Source: Sphaerobacter thermophilus DSM 20745 (lineage in GTDB: Bacteria; Chloroflexota; Chloroflexia; Thermomicrobiales; Thermomicrobiaceae). From it: a stretch of DNA of 64,000 nt. Shown in pieces: positions 55,354 to 64,000 of this stretch. How positions within the stretch are numbered: position 1 is the stretch's first letter; each line of letters starts with the position of its first letter. Where the stretch lies: NCBI RefSeq assembly GCF_000024985.1, contig NC_013523.1:2170001-2234000 (forward strand), read 5' to 3'. The notes under the pieces are model-generated. The model made no database searches. It had not been told where the DNA came from and saw only the letters and a program-made list of their open reading frames with translations. Position numbers and translations under genes: made by a program.

Positions 55354-56903
55354 AGCGGGATGTTCCCATGCTTGCGGGCCGGCACGCTCACCCGCTTCGT
55401 CCGCGCCGCGCGCAGCGCCCGGATCAGCCAGGGCCGCGTCTGGCTCGGCGCAATGACGTCGTCCACGTAGCCGCGCGAGGCGACCTGGAAGGGGTTGGCA
55501 AACTCCCGCTCGTACTCGGCCACCAGCTCCTTCCGGCGCGCCTCCGGGTCGGGCGCAGCCGCGATCTCCCGTCGCTGCACCAGGTTGACAGCCGCCTCCG
55601 GCCCCATCACCGCAACCTCGGCCGTGGGCCAGGCGACGTTGAAGTCGGACCGCAGCGCCTTGGAGCACATCACGACGTAGGCCCCGCCGTACGCCTTGCG
55701 CGTGATGACTGTGAGCTTCGGCACGGTCGCCTCGCAGTACGCATAGAGCAGCTTCGAGCCGTGCCGGATGATCCCGCCGTACTCCTGGTTGGTGCCGGGC
55801 AGGAACCCGGGGACATCGACGAAGGTGATCAGCGGGATGTTGAAGGCATCGCAGAAGCGGACGAAGCGCGCCGCTTTGGCCGAGGCGTCGATGTCGAGCG
55901 TCCCGGCCAGCACCTTGGGCTGGTTCGCCACGATGCCGACCACATGCCCGTCGAGACGCGCGAACCCGATGATGATGTTGCGCGCCCAGTTCGGCTGAAC
56001 CTCGAGGAACTCCCCATCGTCGACGATCCGGCTGATGACGTCATGCATGTCGTAGGCCTTGCTCGAGACCTCCGGCACCACGTCGTCCAGCTCCGGATCC
56101 TGCCGCTCGGGGTCGTCCATCGGCGGTTCGTACGGAGGATGCTCCAGGTTGTTCGACGGCAGGTACGACAGCAGATGCCGCACCTGGACGAAGAGATCCT
56201 CCTCATCCTCGGCGGCGAAGTGCGCCACCCCGCTGACGGAGGTGTGCGTCATCGCCCCGCCCAGCTCTTCGTGGGTGACCTCCTCGCCGGTGACGGTCTT
56301 GATCACGTCTGGCCCGGTGATGAACATCTGGCTGGTGCCCTTGACCATGAAGATGAAGTCGGTCATGGCCGGGGAGTAGACCGCGCCGCCCGCGCACGGC
56401 CCGGCGATCAGCGAGAGCTGCGGCACCACGCCGGAGGCCTGCACGTTCCGATAGAAAACCTCGCCGTAGCCGGCCAGCCCCTCGACCCCCTCCTGGATGC
56501 GGGCACCCGCCGAGTCGTTGATGCCGATGATCGGGCAGCCGATCTTCAGCGCCAGGTCCATGATCTTGACCATCTTCTCGGCGAAGGCTTCGCCCAGGCT
56601 GCCGCCGAAGATGGTGAAGTCCTGCGAAAAGACCGCCACGGTGCGGCCATCGACCGTGCCGTAGCCGGTGACCACGCCGTCACCGTAGGGGCGCCGCTTG
56701 TCCATGCCGAAGTAATGCGAGCGGTGTCGCACCATTGCGTCCAGCTCGACGAACGAGCCGGGATCGAGCAGCAGGTCGATGCGCTCGCGGGCCGTCAACT
56801 TGCCGCGGGCATGCTGCTTCTCGGCCGCCTCAGCCTCCTGCGCCGCGATCTCGGCGCGAATCTGCTCCAGCCGCTCGCGCTTGGCGCGCTGTTCGACAGC
56901 CAT
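55350..56903 (-). CDS. Acyl-CoA carboxylase beta subunit (carboxyltransferase, propionyl-CoA type)
   Basis: The product is 517 aa from ATG 56901-56903 (GGATGGAAG upstream). Crotonase-fold carboxyltransferase motifs: [73 protein letters not shown], and in the second half [20 protein letters not shown] and [13 protein letters not shown]. It moves CO2 from biotin to the acyl-CoA. It is the first gene of the carboxylase operon. Confidence 0.95.
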   Translation of the reverse strand: MAVEQRAKRERLEQIRAEIAAQEAEAAEKQHARGKLTARERIDLLLDPGSFVELDAMVRHRSHYFGMDKRRPYGDGVVTGYGTVDGRTVAVFSQDFTIFGGSLGEAFAEKMVKIMDLALKIGCPIIGINDSAGARIQEGVEGLAGYGEVFYRNVQASGVVPQLSLIAGPCAGGAVYSPAMTDFIFMVKGTSQMFITGPDVIKTVTGEEVTHEELGGAMTHTSVSGVAHFAAEDEEDLFVQVRHLLSYLPSNNLEHPPYEPPMDDPERQDPELDDVVPEVSSKAYDMHDVISRIVDDGEFLEVQPNWARNIIIGFARLDGHVVGIVANQPKVLAGTLDIDASAKAARFVRFCDAFNIPLITFVDVPGFLPGTNQEYGGIIRHGSKLLYAYCEATVPKLTVITRKAYGGAYVVMCSKALRSDFNVAWPTAEVAVMGPEAAVNLVQRREIAAAPDPEARRKELVAEYEREFANPFQVASRGYVDDVIAPSQTRPWLIRALRAARTKRVSVPARKHGNIPL

Positions 56904-57264
56904 GCTTCCATCCCGTCCTGCACCACGGCGCACGCACTTTCGCCGCTGATTGTACGCGCCCCGCACCAGCTATGACGCCCGCCCCGCCCGATCCCCGGCT
57001 CCGGGGCCATCCTTCCGGTGCAGCAAGCGTGTCCAAACACACGGGAGCAGCGGCAACGGGCACGTAGCACCAAGGAAGGTGACCCATCGAGCAAGAAGAC
57101 GGTCTGTGCTAGAGTACCGCTAAGCGCGACCGTGCCCCACATTATTGCCGGGGCAAGGACGTTGCGAGAGATGAGCCGGGGCTCGCGCTCCTGAGGTCGA
57201 GCATACATCCCAGCCGGCGGACGGCCGCGGCGCCGAATCCCGGCACACAGAGAGGGAAGGTTCC
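56904..57264. other. Divergent intergenic region (carboxylase operon / IDI fusion gene)
   Basis: No gene recognised. CCCCGG-ctCCGGGG near 56994 makes a small hairpin. Neither of the two diverging operons has an obvious -35/-10 pair here. Confidence 0.4.
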
Positions 57265-58770
57265 GTGGCTCGAGTGCAGTCGTCCCGGGCCGAGCCCACT
57301 GCGACGCCCAAACGCAAGGCCGAGCATCTTCGCATCAATCTCGACGAGGATGTTTCCGCGAAGGGCGTCACCACCGGGTTCGAGCGCTACCGCTTCGTCC
57401 CCGCAGCCCTCCCCGAGATCGATCTGGACCAGGTCGACACCGGAACCACCCTCTTTGGCCGCCGGCTCGCCGCGCCGCTCCTGATCTCATGCATGACCGG
57501 GGGCGTGCCCGAGGCTGAACGCATCAACCTCACGCTGGCGGGCGCCGCCCAGGAGATCGGGCTGGCCGTCGGCCTGGGATCCGGCCGGGTGCTGCTGGAG
57601 CACCCGGAGGTACTGCCCACCTTCCGGGTGCGGCCCGAGGCGCCGGACGTGCTCCTGCTGGCCAACCTCGGCGCCGTGCAGTTGAACCTCGGGGTCGGAC
57701 CGGACCAGTGCCGCTGGCTCGTCGAGCAACTCGAAGCCGACGCCCTGGTGCTGCACCTGAACGCGCTGCAGGAGGCACTGCAACCCGGAGGCGACACCCG
57801 CTTCGCGGGCCTGCTCGACCGGATCGCCGCCCTCTGCGCCGTCCTCGAGGTGCCGGTCATCGTCAAGGAGGTCGGATGGGGTATCCCGCCCGACACGGTC
57901 GTCCGCCTCTTCGAGGCCGGCGTCGCTGCGGTGGACGTGGCCGGGGCCGGCGGCACCTCCTGGAGCGAGGTCGAGCGGCACCGGATGGAAGGGGAGGTCC
58001 GCCGCCGGGTGGCAGCCGCGTTCGCCGGGTGGGGGATCCCCACGGCCGAGGCGCTGCGCGGCGCGCGTCGCGTCGCGCCCGACCGGCTGATCTTCGCCAG
58101 CGGCGGCATCCGCGACGGCATGGACGCCGCCAAGGCCGTCGCACTGGGGGCCGATCTGGTCGGCATGGCCGGTCCGTTCCTCCGCGCGGCCGACCAGGGA
58201 CCGGAAGCGGTCCACGACCTCGCGACGGAGTTGATCGAAACCCTGCGCATCACGATGTTCTGCATCGGCGCATCGACCCTCGAGGAGCTGCGCGGCACGC
58301 CGCGCCTGGTGCCCGAGAGCCCTGCCGGGCTCGGCGTCGCCACCGAGGACCTGATCTTCCGGACGACGGGGGCGCGGGAGTTCATCGACATCACCGAGGC
58401 AGTGGCCGGCGTGGCCCGCCGCTCCGGCATTCAGGACGGCATCGTCCACATCTTCTCCAGCCACACGACCGCGGCCATCCGGATCAATGAGCATGAGTCC
58501 CTGCTGCTGACCGACTTCCAGGAGATGCTGGAGCGGCTCGCGCCGTGCGCTGGACCCTACGAGCACGACGATCTGGCGCGCCGCACCGGGGTCGGCCCGG
58601 ACGAGCCCCGCAACGGGCACTCCCACTGCCAGCACCTGCTCCTCGCCTCCAGCGAGAGCGTCCCACTGGTCGGCGGCCGCCTGGCGCTCGGCCTGTGGCA
58701 GCGCATCTTCCTGATCGAACTCGACGACGCCCGTGAGCGCCGGATCACAGTGCAAGTGGTAGGCCGGTGA
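57265..58770 (+). CDS. Fusion of type 2 isopentenyl-diphosphate isomerase with a YjbQ (UPF0047) domain
   Basis: The product is 501 aa from GTG 57265 (AGAGGGAAGG upstream). Residues 1-350 carry IDI-2 (Fni) motifs: KRKAEHL (16-22), SCMTGG, LLANLGAVQLN, HLNALQEALQPGGD (164-177), IVKEVGWGI, DVAGAGGTSW (224-233, FMN phosphate) and FASGGIRDG. This FMN enzyme interconverts IPP and DMAPP. Residues about 364-501 are a complete YjbQ domain: HIFSSHTTAAIRINEHE, PYEHDDLA, NGHSHCQHLLLASSESVPLVGGRLALGLWQRIFLIELD. YjbQ homologs have weak thiamine-phosphate synthase activity and an unclear role. I know of no described fusion of these two. Squalene-hopene cyclase follows 124 bases downstream. Confidence 0.92.
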   Translation: MARVQSSRAEPTATPKRKAEHLRINLDEDVSAKGVTTGFERYRFVPAALPEIDLDQVDTGTTLFGRRLAAPLLISCMTGGVPEAERINLTLAGAAQEIGLAVGLGSGRVLLEHPEVLPTFRVRPEAPDVLLLANLGAVQLNLGVGPDQCRWLVEQLEADALVLHLNALQEALQPGGDTRFAGLLDRIAALCAVLEVPVIVKEVGWGIPPDTVVRLFEAGVAAVDVAGAGGTSWSEVERHRMEGEVRRRVAAAFAGWGIPTAEALRGARRVAPDRLIFASGGIRDGMDAAKAVALGADLVGMAGPFLRAADQGPEAVHDLATELIETLRITMFCIGASTLEELRGTPRLVPESPAGLGVATEDLIFRTTGAREFIDITEAVAGVARRSGIQDGIVHIFSSHTTAAIRINEHESLLLTDFQEMLERLAPCAGPYEHDDLARRTGVGPDEPRNGHSHCQHLLLASSESVPLVGGRLALGLWQRIFLIELDDARERRITVQVVGR

Positions 58771-58894
58771 GCACGCCAGGAGCGCCATAGCCGCCCGCGC
58801 CTCAGGAGCACTTCTTCCACCCGAGAGTTGCCGGTCGTGCGCTGAACCAGAGCGCTACGGCCGGCTTGGAGGGTGTCGAGAGGAGCACCACGCC

Positions 58895-60748
58895 ATGGAC
58901 CCGGCCCTAAGCCGCGCGGTCGACTGGTTGCTGGAGCACCAGGACCCCGCGGGCTGGTGGTGCGGGGAGTTCGAAACCAACGTGACGATCACGGCCGAGC
59001 ACATCCTGCTGCTCCGCTTCCTCGGCCTGGACCCGTCCCCGCTCCGCGACGCCGTCACCCGCTACCTGCTGGGCCAGCAGCGTGAGGATGGCTCCTGGGC
59101 GCTGTACTACGAGGGACCGGCCGACCTCAGCACCTCCATCGAGGCCTATGCCGCGCTCAAGGTCCTCGGCCTCGACCCCACGAGCGAGCCGATGCGCCGC
59201 GCGCTGCAGGTGATCCACGACCTCGGCGGGGTGGCACAGGCACGGGTCTTCACCCGGATCTGGCTCGCTATGTTCGGGCAGTACCCCTGGGACGGCGTGC
59301 CGAGCATGCCGCCGGAGCTGATCTGGCTCCCGCCGTCCGCCCCGTTCAACCTGTACGACTTCGCCTGCTGGGCGCGCGCCACCATCACCCCGCTCCTGAT
59401 CATCCTCGCGCGCCGCCCGGTGCGCCCACTCGGTTGCGACCTCGGCGAGCTGGTCCTGCCCGGCAGCGAACACCTGCTGACCCGCGTGCCGGGCTCGGGC
59501 CCCTTCTGGTGGGGCGACAAGGTCCTCAAGCGCTACGACCATCTGGTCCGCCACCCCGGCCGCGACCGAGCCTGCCAGCGGATCGTCGAGTGGATCATCG
59601 CTCGCCAGGAGGCCGACGGGAGCTGGGGCGGCATCCAATCGGCGTGGGTCATGTCCCTCATCGCGCTGCACCTGGAGGGCCTCCCGCTCGACCACCCAGT
59701 CATGCGCGCGGGCCTGGCGGGGTTCGACCGGGTCGCGCTGGAGGACGAGCGCGGCTGGCGCCTGCAGGCGTCCACGTCGCCAGTGTGGGATACCGCCTGG
59801 GCCGTACTGGCGCTCCGGCGGGCCGGCCTGCCGCGCGAGCACCCGCGCCTCGCCCTGGCCGTCGACTGGCTGCTGCAGGAGCAGATCCCCGGGGGTGGCG
59901 ACTGGCAGGTGCGCACGGGCACAATCCCGGGCGGAGGCTGGGCCTTCGAGTTCGACAATGACCACTACCCCGACATCGACGACACCGCGGTGGTCGTGCT
60001 GGCACTGCTGGAGGCAGGCCACGAGGACCGAGTCCGCAACGCCGTCGAGCGGGCGGCCCGCTGGATCCTGGCGATGCGCTCGACAGACGGTGGCTGGGGC
60101 GCCTTCGACCGGGACAACGCGCGCGAGGTGATCCATCGGCTACCGATCGCCGACTTCGGCACGCTGATCGACCCGCCGAGCGAGGACGTCACCGCCCACG
60201 TGCTGGAGATGCTGGCTCGCCTCTCGTTCCCGAGCACCGACCCCGTCGTCGCTCGTGGGCTGGAGTTCCTGCAGCAGACCCAGCGGCCGGACGGCGCGTG
60301 GTTCGGCCGCTGGGGCGTGAACTACATCTACGGCACCTGGTGCGCGGTCTCGGCACTCACCGCCTTCGCCGACACGGACGCCACGGCGCGCGCGATGGTC
60401 CCGAGAGCAGTGGCCTGGCTCCTCGACCGGCAGAACGCCGACGGCGGCTGGGGCGAGACCTGCGGTTCCTACGAAGACCCCAACCTGGCCGGCGTCGGCC
60501 GCAGCACACCCTCGCAGACGGCGTGGGCCGTGCTCGCCCTCCAGGCTGCCGGCCTGGGCCAACACCCCGCCTGCCGCCGCGGCCTCGACTTCCTCCGCGA
60601 GCGGCAAGTGGGCGGCACCTGGGAAGAGCGCGAACATACCGGCACCGGGTTCCCCGGCGACTTCTTCATCAACTACCACCTCTACCGACACGTCTTCCCA
60701 ACCATGGCCCTCGCCGGTGCAGCTACCGGTATGGACAGCCCCCGCTAG
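58895..60748 (+). CDS. shc: Squalene-hopene cyclase
   Basis: The product is 617 aa from ATG 58895 (GAGAGGAG upstream). The catalytic DxDD motif is D360-I-D-D363 in HYPDIDDTAVV. Many QW repeats are present (for example QREDGSWALYY, EADGSWGGIQ, STDGGWGAFD, RPDGAWFGRWGVNYIYGTW, NADGGWGE). The end GTGFPGDFFINYHLYRHVFP is typical of hopene cyclases. It folds squalene into hopene on the membrane, the backbone of hopanoids that stiffen membranes. With the isomerase fusion upstream it forms an isoprenoid pair. Confidence 0.97.
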   Translation: MDPALSRAVDWLLEHQDPAGWWCGEFETNVTITAEHILLLRFLGLDPSPLRDAVTRYLLGQQREDGSWALYYEGPADLSTSIEAYAALKVLGLDPTSEPMRRALQVIHDLGGVAQARVFTRIWLAMFGQYPWDGVPSMPPELIWLPPSAPFNLYDFACWARATITPLLIILARRPVRPLGCDLGELVLPGSEHLLTRVPGSGPFWWGDKVLKRYDHLVRHPGRDRACQRIVEWIIARQEADGSWGGIQSAWVMSLIALHLEGLPLDHPVMRAGLAGFDRVALEDERGWRLQASTSPVWDTAWAVLALRRAGLPREHPRLALAVDWLLQEQIPGGGDWQVRTGTIPGGGWAFEFDNDHYPDIDDTAVVVLALLEAGHEDRVRNAVERAARWILAMRSTDGGWGAFDRDNAREVIHRLPIADFGTLIDPPSEDVTAHVLEMLARLSFPSTDPVVARGLEFLQQTQRPDGAWFGRWGVNYIYGTWCAVSALTAFADTDATARAMVPRAVAWLLDRQNADGGWGETCGSYEDPNLAGVGRSTPSQTAWAVLALQAAGLGQHPACRRGLDFLRERQVGGTWEEREHTGTGFPGDFFINYHLYRHVFPTMALAGAATGMDSPR

Positions 60749-60888
60749 GCACGGACGTGCCCCGGACGCAGTCGCACGTGGGTCCGTGCGCCGTGGTCAG
60801 GACTCGGGGTGGTGCGACGATCTACGCGCTGTGGTTGGTGACCGGATAGGCGTGCCGGGAAGGGGTGGTGTGAGGGTTTTCGCACCGT

Positions 60889-61049
60889 GGTATGTGCCCG
60901 GCGCTAAAGCCGCCGGGCTGACAAAGAAAGCCGGCTAAAGCCGGCTGGGGACGCTGCACCCCGCGGGCTGCCGAACCGGCTACGTATAAATGTGGGCAGG
61001 AGAGCCCCTTCAGTGGGCTTTTCATGCTCAGCCCGGGGGTTCACCCCCG
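60889..61049. repeat. MITE-like inverted element, copy B
   Basis: A 161-bp element with perfect 13-bp terminal inverted repeats GGTATGTGCCCGG (60889-60901) and CCGGGCACATACC (61037-61049). Inside are nested hairpins (AGCCGGCTAAAGCCGGCT near 60929; CCCGGGGGTTCACCCCCGGG) and the AGCCCCTTCAGTGGGCTT block shared with copy A. It fills most of the gap between shc and the convergent mutase gene. Confidence 0.8.
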
Positions 61050-61073
61050 GGCACATACCGATTCTGGATAACC

Positions 61074-62645
61074 CTACGCCGGCCGGTACTCGCCCCAGAC
61101 CTCACGCAGGCGACCACAGATCTCACCCACGGTTGCCCCGGCGAGGAGGGCGGCCTTCATGGGGGGCAGGAGGTTGTCCGTGCCTCGCGCCGCGGCCTCC
61201 ACCTCGTCGAGCGCGGCGGCAACGCGCGCCCGGTCCTGACGCTCGCGGTAGGCGATGACGCGCTTGATCTGCCGCTGCACCGACTCCTCGTCGATGCGCA
61301 TGATCGGCACAGACACGTCTTCCTCGACCCGGTACTTGTTCACCCCGACCACCGTGCGCTCGCCGGACGCGACGGCCAGCTCCCACTTGTAGGCGCTGTC
61401 GGCGATCTGGTCCTGGATGAAGCCGGACTCGATGGCCGCGACCGCCCCGCCCCGCTCTTCGACCTCGTCGATCAAGGCCCAGGCGCGCTGCTCCAGCTCG
61501 TCGGTCAGGGTCTCGACGAAGTAGCTGCCCCCCAGGGGATCGGCGGTGTCGGCGACGCCTGTCTCCTCGCTGATGATCTGCTGGGTGCGCAGGGCCAGGG
61601 TGGCCGCCTCTTCGGTCGGGAGGGCAAGGGCTTCGTCGAAGCCGTTGGTGTGGAGGCTCTGGGTGCCGCCGAGCACGGCGGCCAGGGCCTGGAAGGCGAC
61701 GCGCACCACGTTGTTGAGCGGCTGCTGGGCGGTGAGGGTGCAGCCTCCGGTCTGGGTGTGGAAGCGGAGCATCCACGAGCGCGGGTTCTTGGCGCCGAAG
61801 CGCTCGCGCATGATCTTGGCCCACATGCGCCGGGCGGCGCGGAACTTGGCGACCTCCTCGAAGAAGGTGCTGTGGGCCGCGAAGAAGAAGCTGAGCCGCG
61901 GCGCGAAATCGTCCAGGTCCAGACCTGCGTCCAGCGCCGCCTGCACGTAGGCGATGCCGTTGGCCAGGGTGAAGGCGATCTCCTGCACCGCCGTCGCGCC
62001 CGCCTCGCGGATGTGGTAGCCGCTGATGCTGATCGTGTTCCAGTTGGGCAGGTGCTCACGGCAGTAGGCGAAGGTGTCGGTGACAAGGCGCATGGATGGC
62101 CGGGGCGGGAAGATGTACGTCCCGCGGGCGGCGTACTCCTTCAGGATGTCGTTCTGGATGGTGCCGCCCAGCTTCGCCGGGTCCACCCCCTGCTCCTCGG
62201 CGACGATCTGGTAGAGGAGCAGCAGGAGTGAGGCGGGGGCGTTGATCGTCATCGAGGTGGTGACCGAGGAGAGGTCGATCCCGTCGAACAGCCGGCGCAT
62301 GTCGTCGAGCGTGCTGATGGCGACACCAACGCGACCGACCTCGGCCCGCGCCGCCGGGTGATCGGAGTCGTAGCCGAGTTGGGTCGGCAGGTCGAAGGCG
62401 ACGCTCAGCCCGGTCTGCCCACGCTCCAGGAGGAGCCGGAAACGGCGGTTGGTCTCCTCGGCCGAGGAGAAGCCGGCGTACTGGCGCATCGTCCAGCGGC
62501 GGCCCCGGTACATCGTCGGGTAGATGCCGCGCGTGAATGGGTACTCGCCCGGGTCCGGCTCGGGCGGGCGTTCCTTCGCGCGGTAGACCGGTTCGATGAC
62601 GATGCCGGAGTCGGTCACGACCTCCCGGCGCCCCTTCTCGGCCAT
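61074..62645 (-). CDS. Methylmalonyl-CoA mutase large-subunit type acyl-CoA mutase
   Basis: The product is 523 aa. Signatures: [79 protein letters not shown] and [16 protein letters not shown]. The length and the absence of a C-terminal DxHxxG cobalamin domain match the two-subunit mutases, whose B12-binding small subunit is separate and not in this window. It rearranges (R)-methylmalonyl-CoA to succinyl-CoA. Related isobutyryl-CoA mutases are similar, but YPTMY and the epimerase neighbour favour methylmalonyl-CoA. Confidence 0.92.
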   Translation of the reverse strand: MAEKGRREVVTDSGIVIEPVYRAKERPPEPDPGEYPFTRGIYPTMYRGRRWTMRQYAGFSSAEETNRRFRLLLERGQTGLSVAFDLPTQLGYDSDHPAARAEVGRVGVAISTLDDMRRLFDGIDLSSVTTSMTINAPASLLLLLYQIVAEEQGVDPAKLGGTIQNDILKEYAARGTYIFPPRPSMRLVTDTFAYCREHLPNWNTISISGYHIREAGATAVQEIAFTLANGIAYVQAALDAGLDLDDFAPRLSFFFAAHSTFFEEVAKFRAARRMWAKIMRERFGAKNPRSWMLRFHTQTGGCTLTAQQPLNNVVRVAFQALAAVLGGTQSLHTNGFDEALALPTEEAATLALRTQQIISEETGVADTADPLGGSYFVETLTDELEQRAWALIDEVEERGGAVAAIESGFIQDQIADSAYKWELAVASGERTVVGVNKYRVEEDVSVPIMRIDEESVQRQIKRVIAYRERQDRARVAAALDEVEAAARGTDNLLPPMKAALLAGATVGEICGRLREVWGEYRPA

Positions 62646-62659
62646 CGGATGCTCCTCTG

Positions 62660-62735
62660 TGCGTCATGCGTCACGCGTCATCAGTGGTCTGTGAGGCGTG
62701 TTCCGTGTTGCGTGTTCCGTGTTGCGTTGCCATTG
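62660..62735. repeat. Degenerate heptamer array 3
   Basis: From 62660 in 7-base steps: TGCGTCA, TGCGTCA, CGCGTCA, TCAGTGG, TCTGTGA, GGCGTGT, TCCGTGT, TGCGTGT, TCCGTGT, TGCGTTG. The phase is kept for about 70 bases. It occupies the upstream side of the mutase gene. Confidence 0.75.
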
Positions 62736-62762
62736 TTCCGACGTCGCTGGTGAAGCCACCGA

Positions 62763-62818
62763 ATACGCAACACGCATCACGCAACACGGATGACCAATGA
62801 CGTATCACGCATGACGTC
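62763..62818. repeat. Degenerate heptamer array 4 (inverted orientation)
   Basis: From 62763: ATACGCA, ACACGCA, TCACGCA, ACACGGA, TGACCAA, TGACGTA, TCACGCA, TGACGTC, i.e. the complement of the unit in array 3. It ends exactly at the stop codon of the epimerase gene. Arrays 3 and 4 together form a loose inverted repeat. Confidence 0.75.
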
Positions 62819-63235
62819 TCACTCCACCTCCACCAACTCCACCAGCACGCCGCCGCAGGAGCGGGGGTGGAGGAAGGCGATGCGCCAGTCGTGGATGCCC
62901 CGCCGGGGCTCGGCGTCGATCAGCTCGATCCCGGCCTCGGCCAGCCGGCGCAGCGTCCCGTCCAGATCGCGCACGCCGAAGGCCACGTGGTGCATCCCGT
63001 CGCCGCGCGCCTCCAGGAACCGTGCCACGCCGGTGTCAGGGATCGTCGGCGTCAGCAGCTCGACGTAGCCCGGCCCGGCGTGGAAGGAGGCGACGCGCAC
63101 GCCCTGATCGGCAACGTCGAACACCTCCGGCTCACCGAAGCCCAGCGTGCGGTAGCGCGCCACCGCCGCCTCAAGGTCATGCACGACGATGCCGACGTGG
63201 TGGAGGGCCGGTTGCCCGAGCACCTCCGGGATCAT
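62819..63235 (-). CDS. mce: Methylmalonyl-CoA epimerase
   Basis: The product is 138 aa, a two-module VOC-fold protein. LHHVGIVVHDLEAAVARYRTLGF carries the first metal ligand His. GYVELLTP, GMHHVAFGVRDLDGTLRRLAEAG and GVLVELVEVE supply the others. It interconverts (S)- and (R)-methylmalonyl-CoA, feeding the mutase encoded downstream on the same strand. Length is standard. Confidence 0.93.
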   Translation of the reverse strand: MIPEVLGQPALHHVGIVVHDLEAAVARYRTLGFGEPEVFDVADQGVRVASFHAGPGYVELLTPTIPDTGVARFLEARGDGMHHVAFGVRDLDGTLRRLAEAGIELIDAEPRRGIHDWRIAFLHPRSCGGVLVELVEVE

Positions 63236-63242
63236 GGGCCCC

Positions 63243-63530
63243 CTACCTTCGCTGCGGCACCCCAGAGCGGCGCACCGGTACGTTTGCCGTCAGGCTCTCG
63301 CCTCGCTCACCCCGGGTGATGTGGATCTGCAGGGCGTCGGCGTCGATGTCGAGGTGGCGCGAGAGGATCTTGACGATGTCCTGGCGGATAGCCTCCATCG
63401 CGGCCGGCGTCAACTTGACGTGGTCTTGGATCAAGACCTCGACAAGCCGCTGCTTGGCCACACTGGCGCTCGCGGGTTGGGACGATCGCGACGCCTGGCG
63501 GCGGCCAAACAACGTGTCGAACAGGCCCAT
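63243..63530 (-). CDS. minE: Cell division topological specificity factor MinE
   Basis: The product is 95 aa. The N-terminus MGLFDTLFGR is the amphipathic membrane-targeting segment. RLVEVLIQDHVKLTPAAMEAIRQDIVKILSRHLDID matches the anti-MinCD and topological domains of MinE. It stimulates MinD ATPase and drives pole-to-pole oscillation that places the division site. It overlaps the minD stop by one base (TGATG). Confidence 0.9.
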   Translation of the reverse strand: MGLFDTLFGRRQASRSSQPASASVAKQRLVEVLIQDHVKLTPAAMEAIRQDIVKILSRHLDIDADALQIHITRGERGESLTANVPVRRSGVPQRR

Positions 63531-64000
63531 CAGCCCCCTCCTCCCCGAACCGCGACGCCACCCTGGTTGCCGCCGCCCAGGCCGATCGCTCGGAGGAAGC
63601 GGCGGAAGGCGCCGTCCGGCTCTTCCATCACCATCAGCGGCACATCCTGCCCAGTCAGCCGCGCGGCGATGTTGCGAAATGCCTGCCCAGCACGCGAGCG
63701 GGGATCGAGCGCGGCCGGCTCGCCCCGGTTGGTGGACGTCACGATCGTCTCGTCATCCGGCACGATCCCCAGGAGGGGAATCGAGAGGATGTCGGTGACA
63801 TCCTCGACGCTCATCATGTCGCCCCGCCGCACCAGCATCGGGTTCAAGCGGTTGACGATGAGCCGGGGAGTCGGCAACTCCGCCGCCTCCACCAGGCCGA
63901 TGATCCGATCGGCGTCGCGTACCGACGACACCTCCGGGTTCGTCACCACCACGACCTCGTCCGCGCCCGCGATCGAGTTGCGGAAGCCCTGCTCGATCCC
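63530..64000 (-). CDS. minD: Septum site-determining ATPase MinD (5' part outside window)
   Basis: 156 codons of the C-terminal part are present. Reading from the window edge gives GIEQGFRNSIAGADEVVVVTNPEVSSVRDADRI, the MinD switch-II-distal region, then PRLIVNRLNPMLVRRGDMMSVEDVTDIL, IPLLGIVPDDE and a C-terminal basic amphipathic segment AFRRFLRAIGLGG that inserts into the membrane. The Walker A region lies beyond the window. It works with MinE encoded next. Confidence 0.93.
   Translation of the reverse strand, partial: GIEQGFRNSIAGADEVVVVTNPEVSSVRDADRIIGLVEAAELPTPRLIVNRLNPMLVRRGDMMSVEDVTDILSIPLLGIVPDDETIVTSTNRGEPAALDPRSRAGQAFRNIAARLTGQDVPLMVMEEPDGAFRRFLRAIGLGGGNQGGVAVRGGGG

Overview
The window is high-GC DNA from a bacterium with a thermophile-like gene set. 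It carries a division and cell-wall (dcw) cluster, MinD/MinE, squalene-hopene cyclase, a type 2 isopentenyl-diphosphate isomerase, an archaeal-style two-domain protein disulfide oxidoreductase, an acyl-CoA carboxylase with an epsilon subunit, and the methylmalonyl-CoA branch. From memory of gene content this fits Chloroflexota, class Thermomicrobia (Sphaerobacter-like). That assignment is inference and was not tested by a search.

Layout. 1-6000: a LysE-type exporter (cut by the window edge), an M48 membrane protease, a methyltransferase, a lipoprotein and a secreted protein ending in three copies of an unrecognised Trp/His-rich repeat. 6-12 kb: two tandem paralogous secreted modular proteins. 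The longer one has lost its start codon and carries an in-frame amber stop. A third paralog lies at 19.7 kb. 12.6-16 kb: a DUF72 protein, a predicted selenocysteine-containing disulfide oxidoreductase (UGA at the first position of the C-terminal CPYC site, followed by a bSECIS-like hairpin) and NhaA. 16-19.4 kb: a riboflavin operon (ribD, ribE, ribB, ribH) behind a promoter, FMN riboswitch and terminator. 21.7-24.4 kb: a PIG-L/LmbE deacetylase and selB, the elongation factor needed to decode the UGA. 24.6-30.1 kb: a membrane-anchored glycosidase-like protein and two GT-C membrane glycosyltransferases. 30.3-34.1 kb: an SPW protein, a LiaF-like protein, an ABC exporter and a Nudix hydrolase.

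34.4-51.4 kb is one long minus-strand dcw cluster: mraZ, rsmH, ftsL-like, ftsI-like, murF, mraY, murD, ftsW, murC, ddl, ftsQ, ftsA, ftsZ, nrdR, then a papain-like-fold candidate. murE, murG and murB are absent from it. The mraZ promoter carries GTGGGG boxes at 10-bp spacing (MraZ operator) interleaved with DnaA boxes. 51.5-64 kb: a second SPW protein, a membrane/coiled-coil protein, an acyl-CoA carboxylase operon (carboxyltransferase, epsilon, biotin carboxylase-BCCP, a 34-codon ORF), an IDI-2/YjbQ fusion next to squalene-hopene cyclase, methylmalonyl-CoA mutase large subunit, methylmalonyl-CoA epimerase, MinE and the end of MinD. The carboxylase, mutase and epimerase together can convert propionyl-CoA to succinyl-CoA.

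Intergenic DNA is rich in repeats: at least seven copies of a CTCTCCCAA/TTGGGAGAG palindrome, four arrays of a degenerate heptamer (YGCGTNN), and two MITE-like 160-175 bp elements plus a half copy. No tRNA, rRNA, CRISPR array or insertion sequence was recognised.
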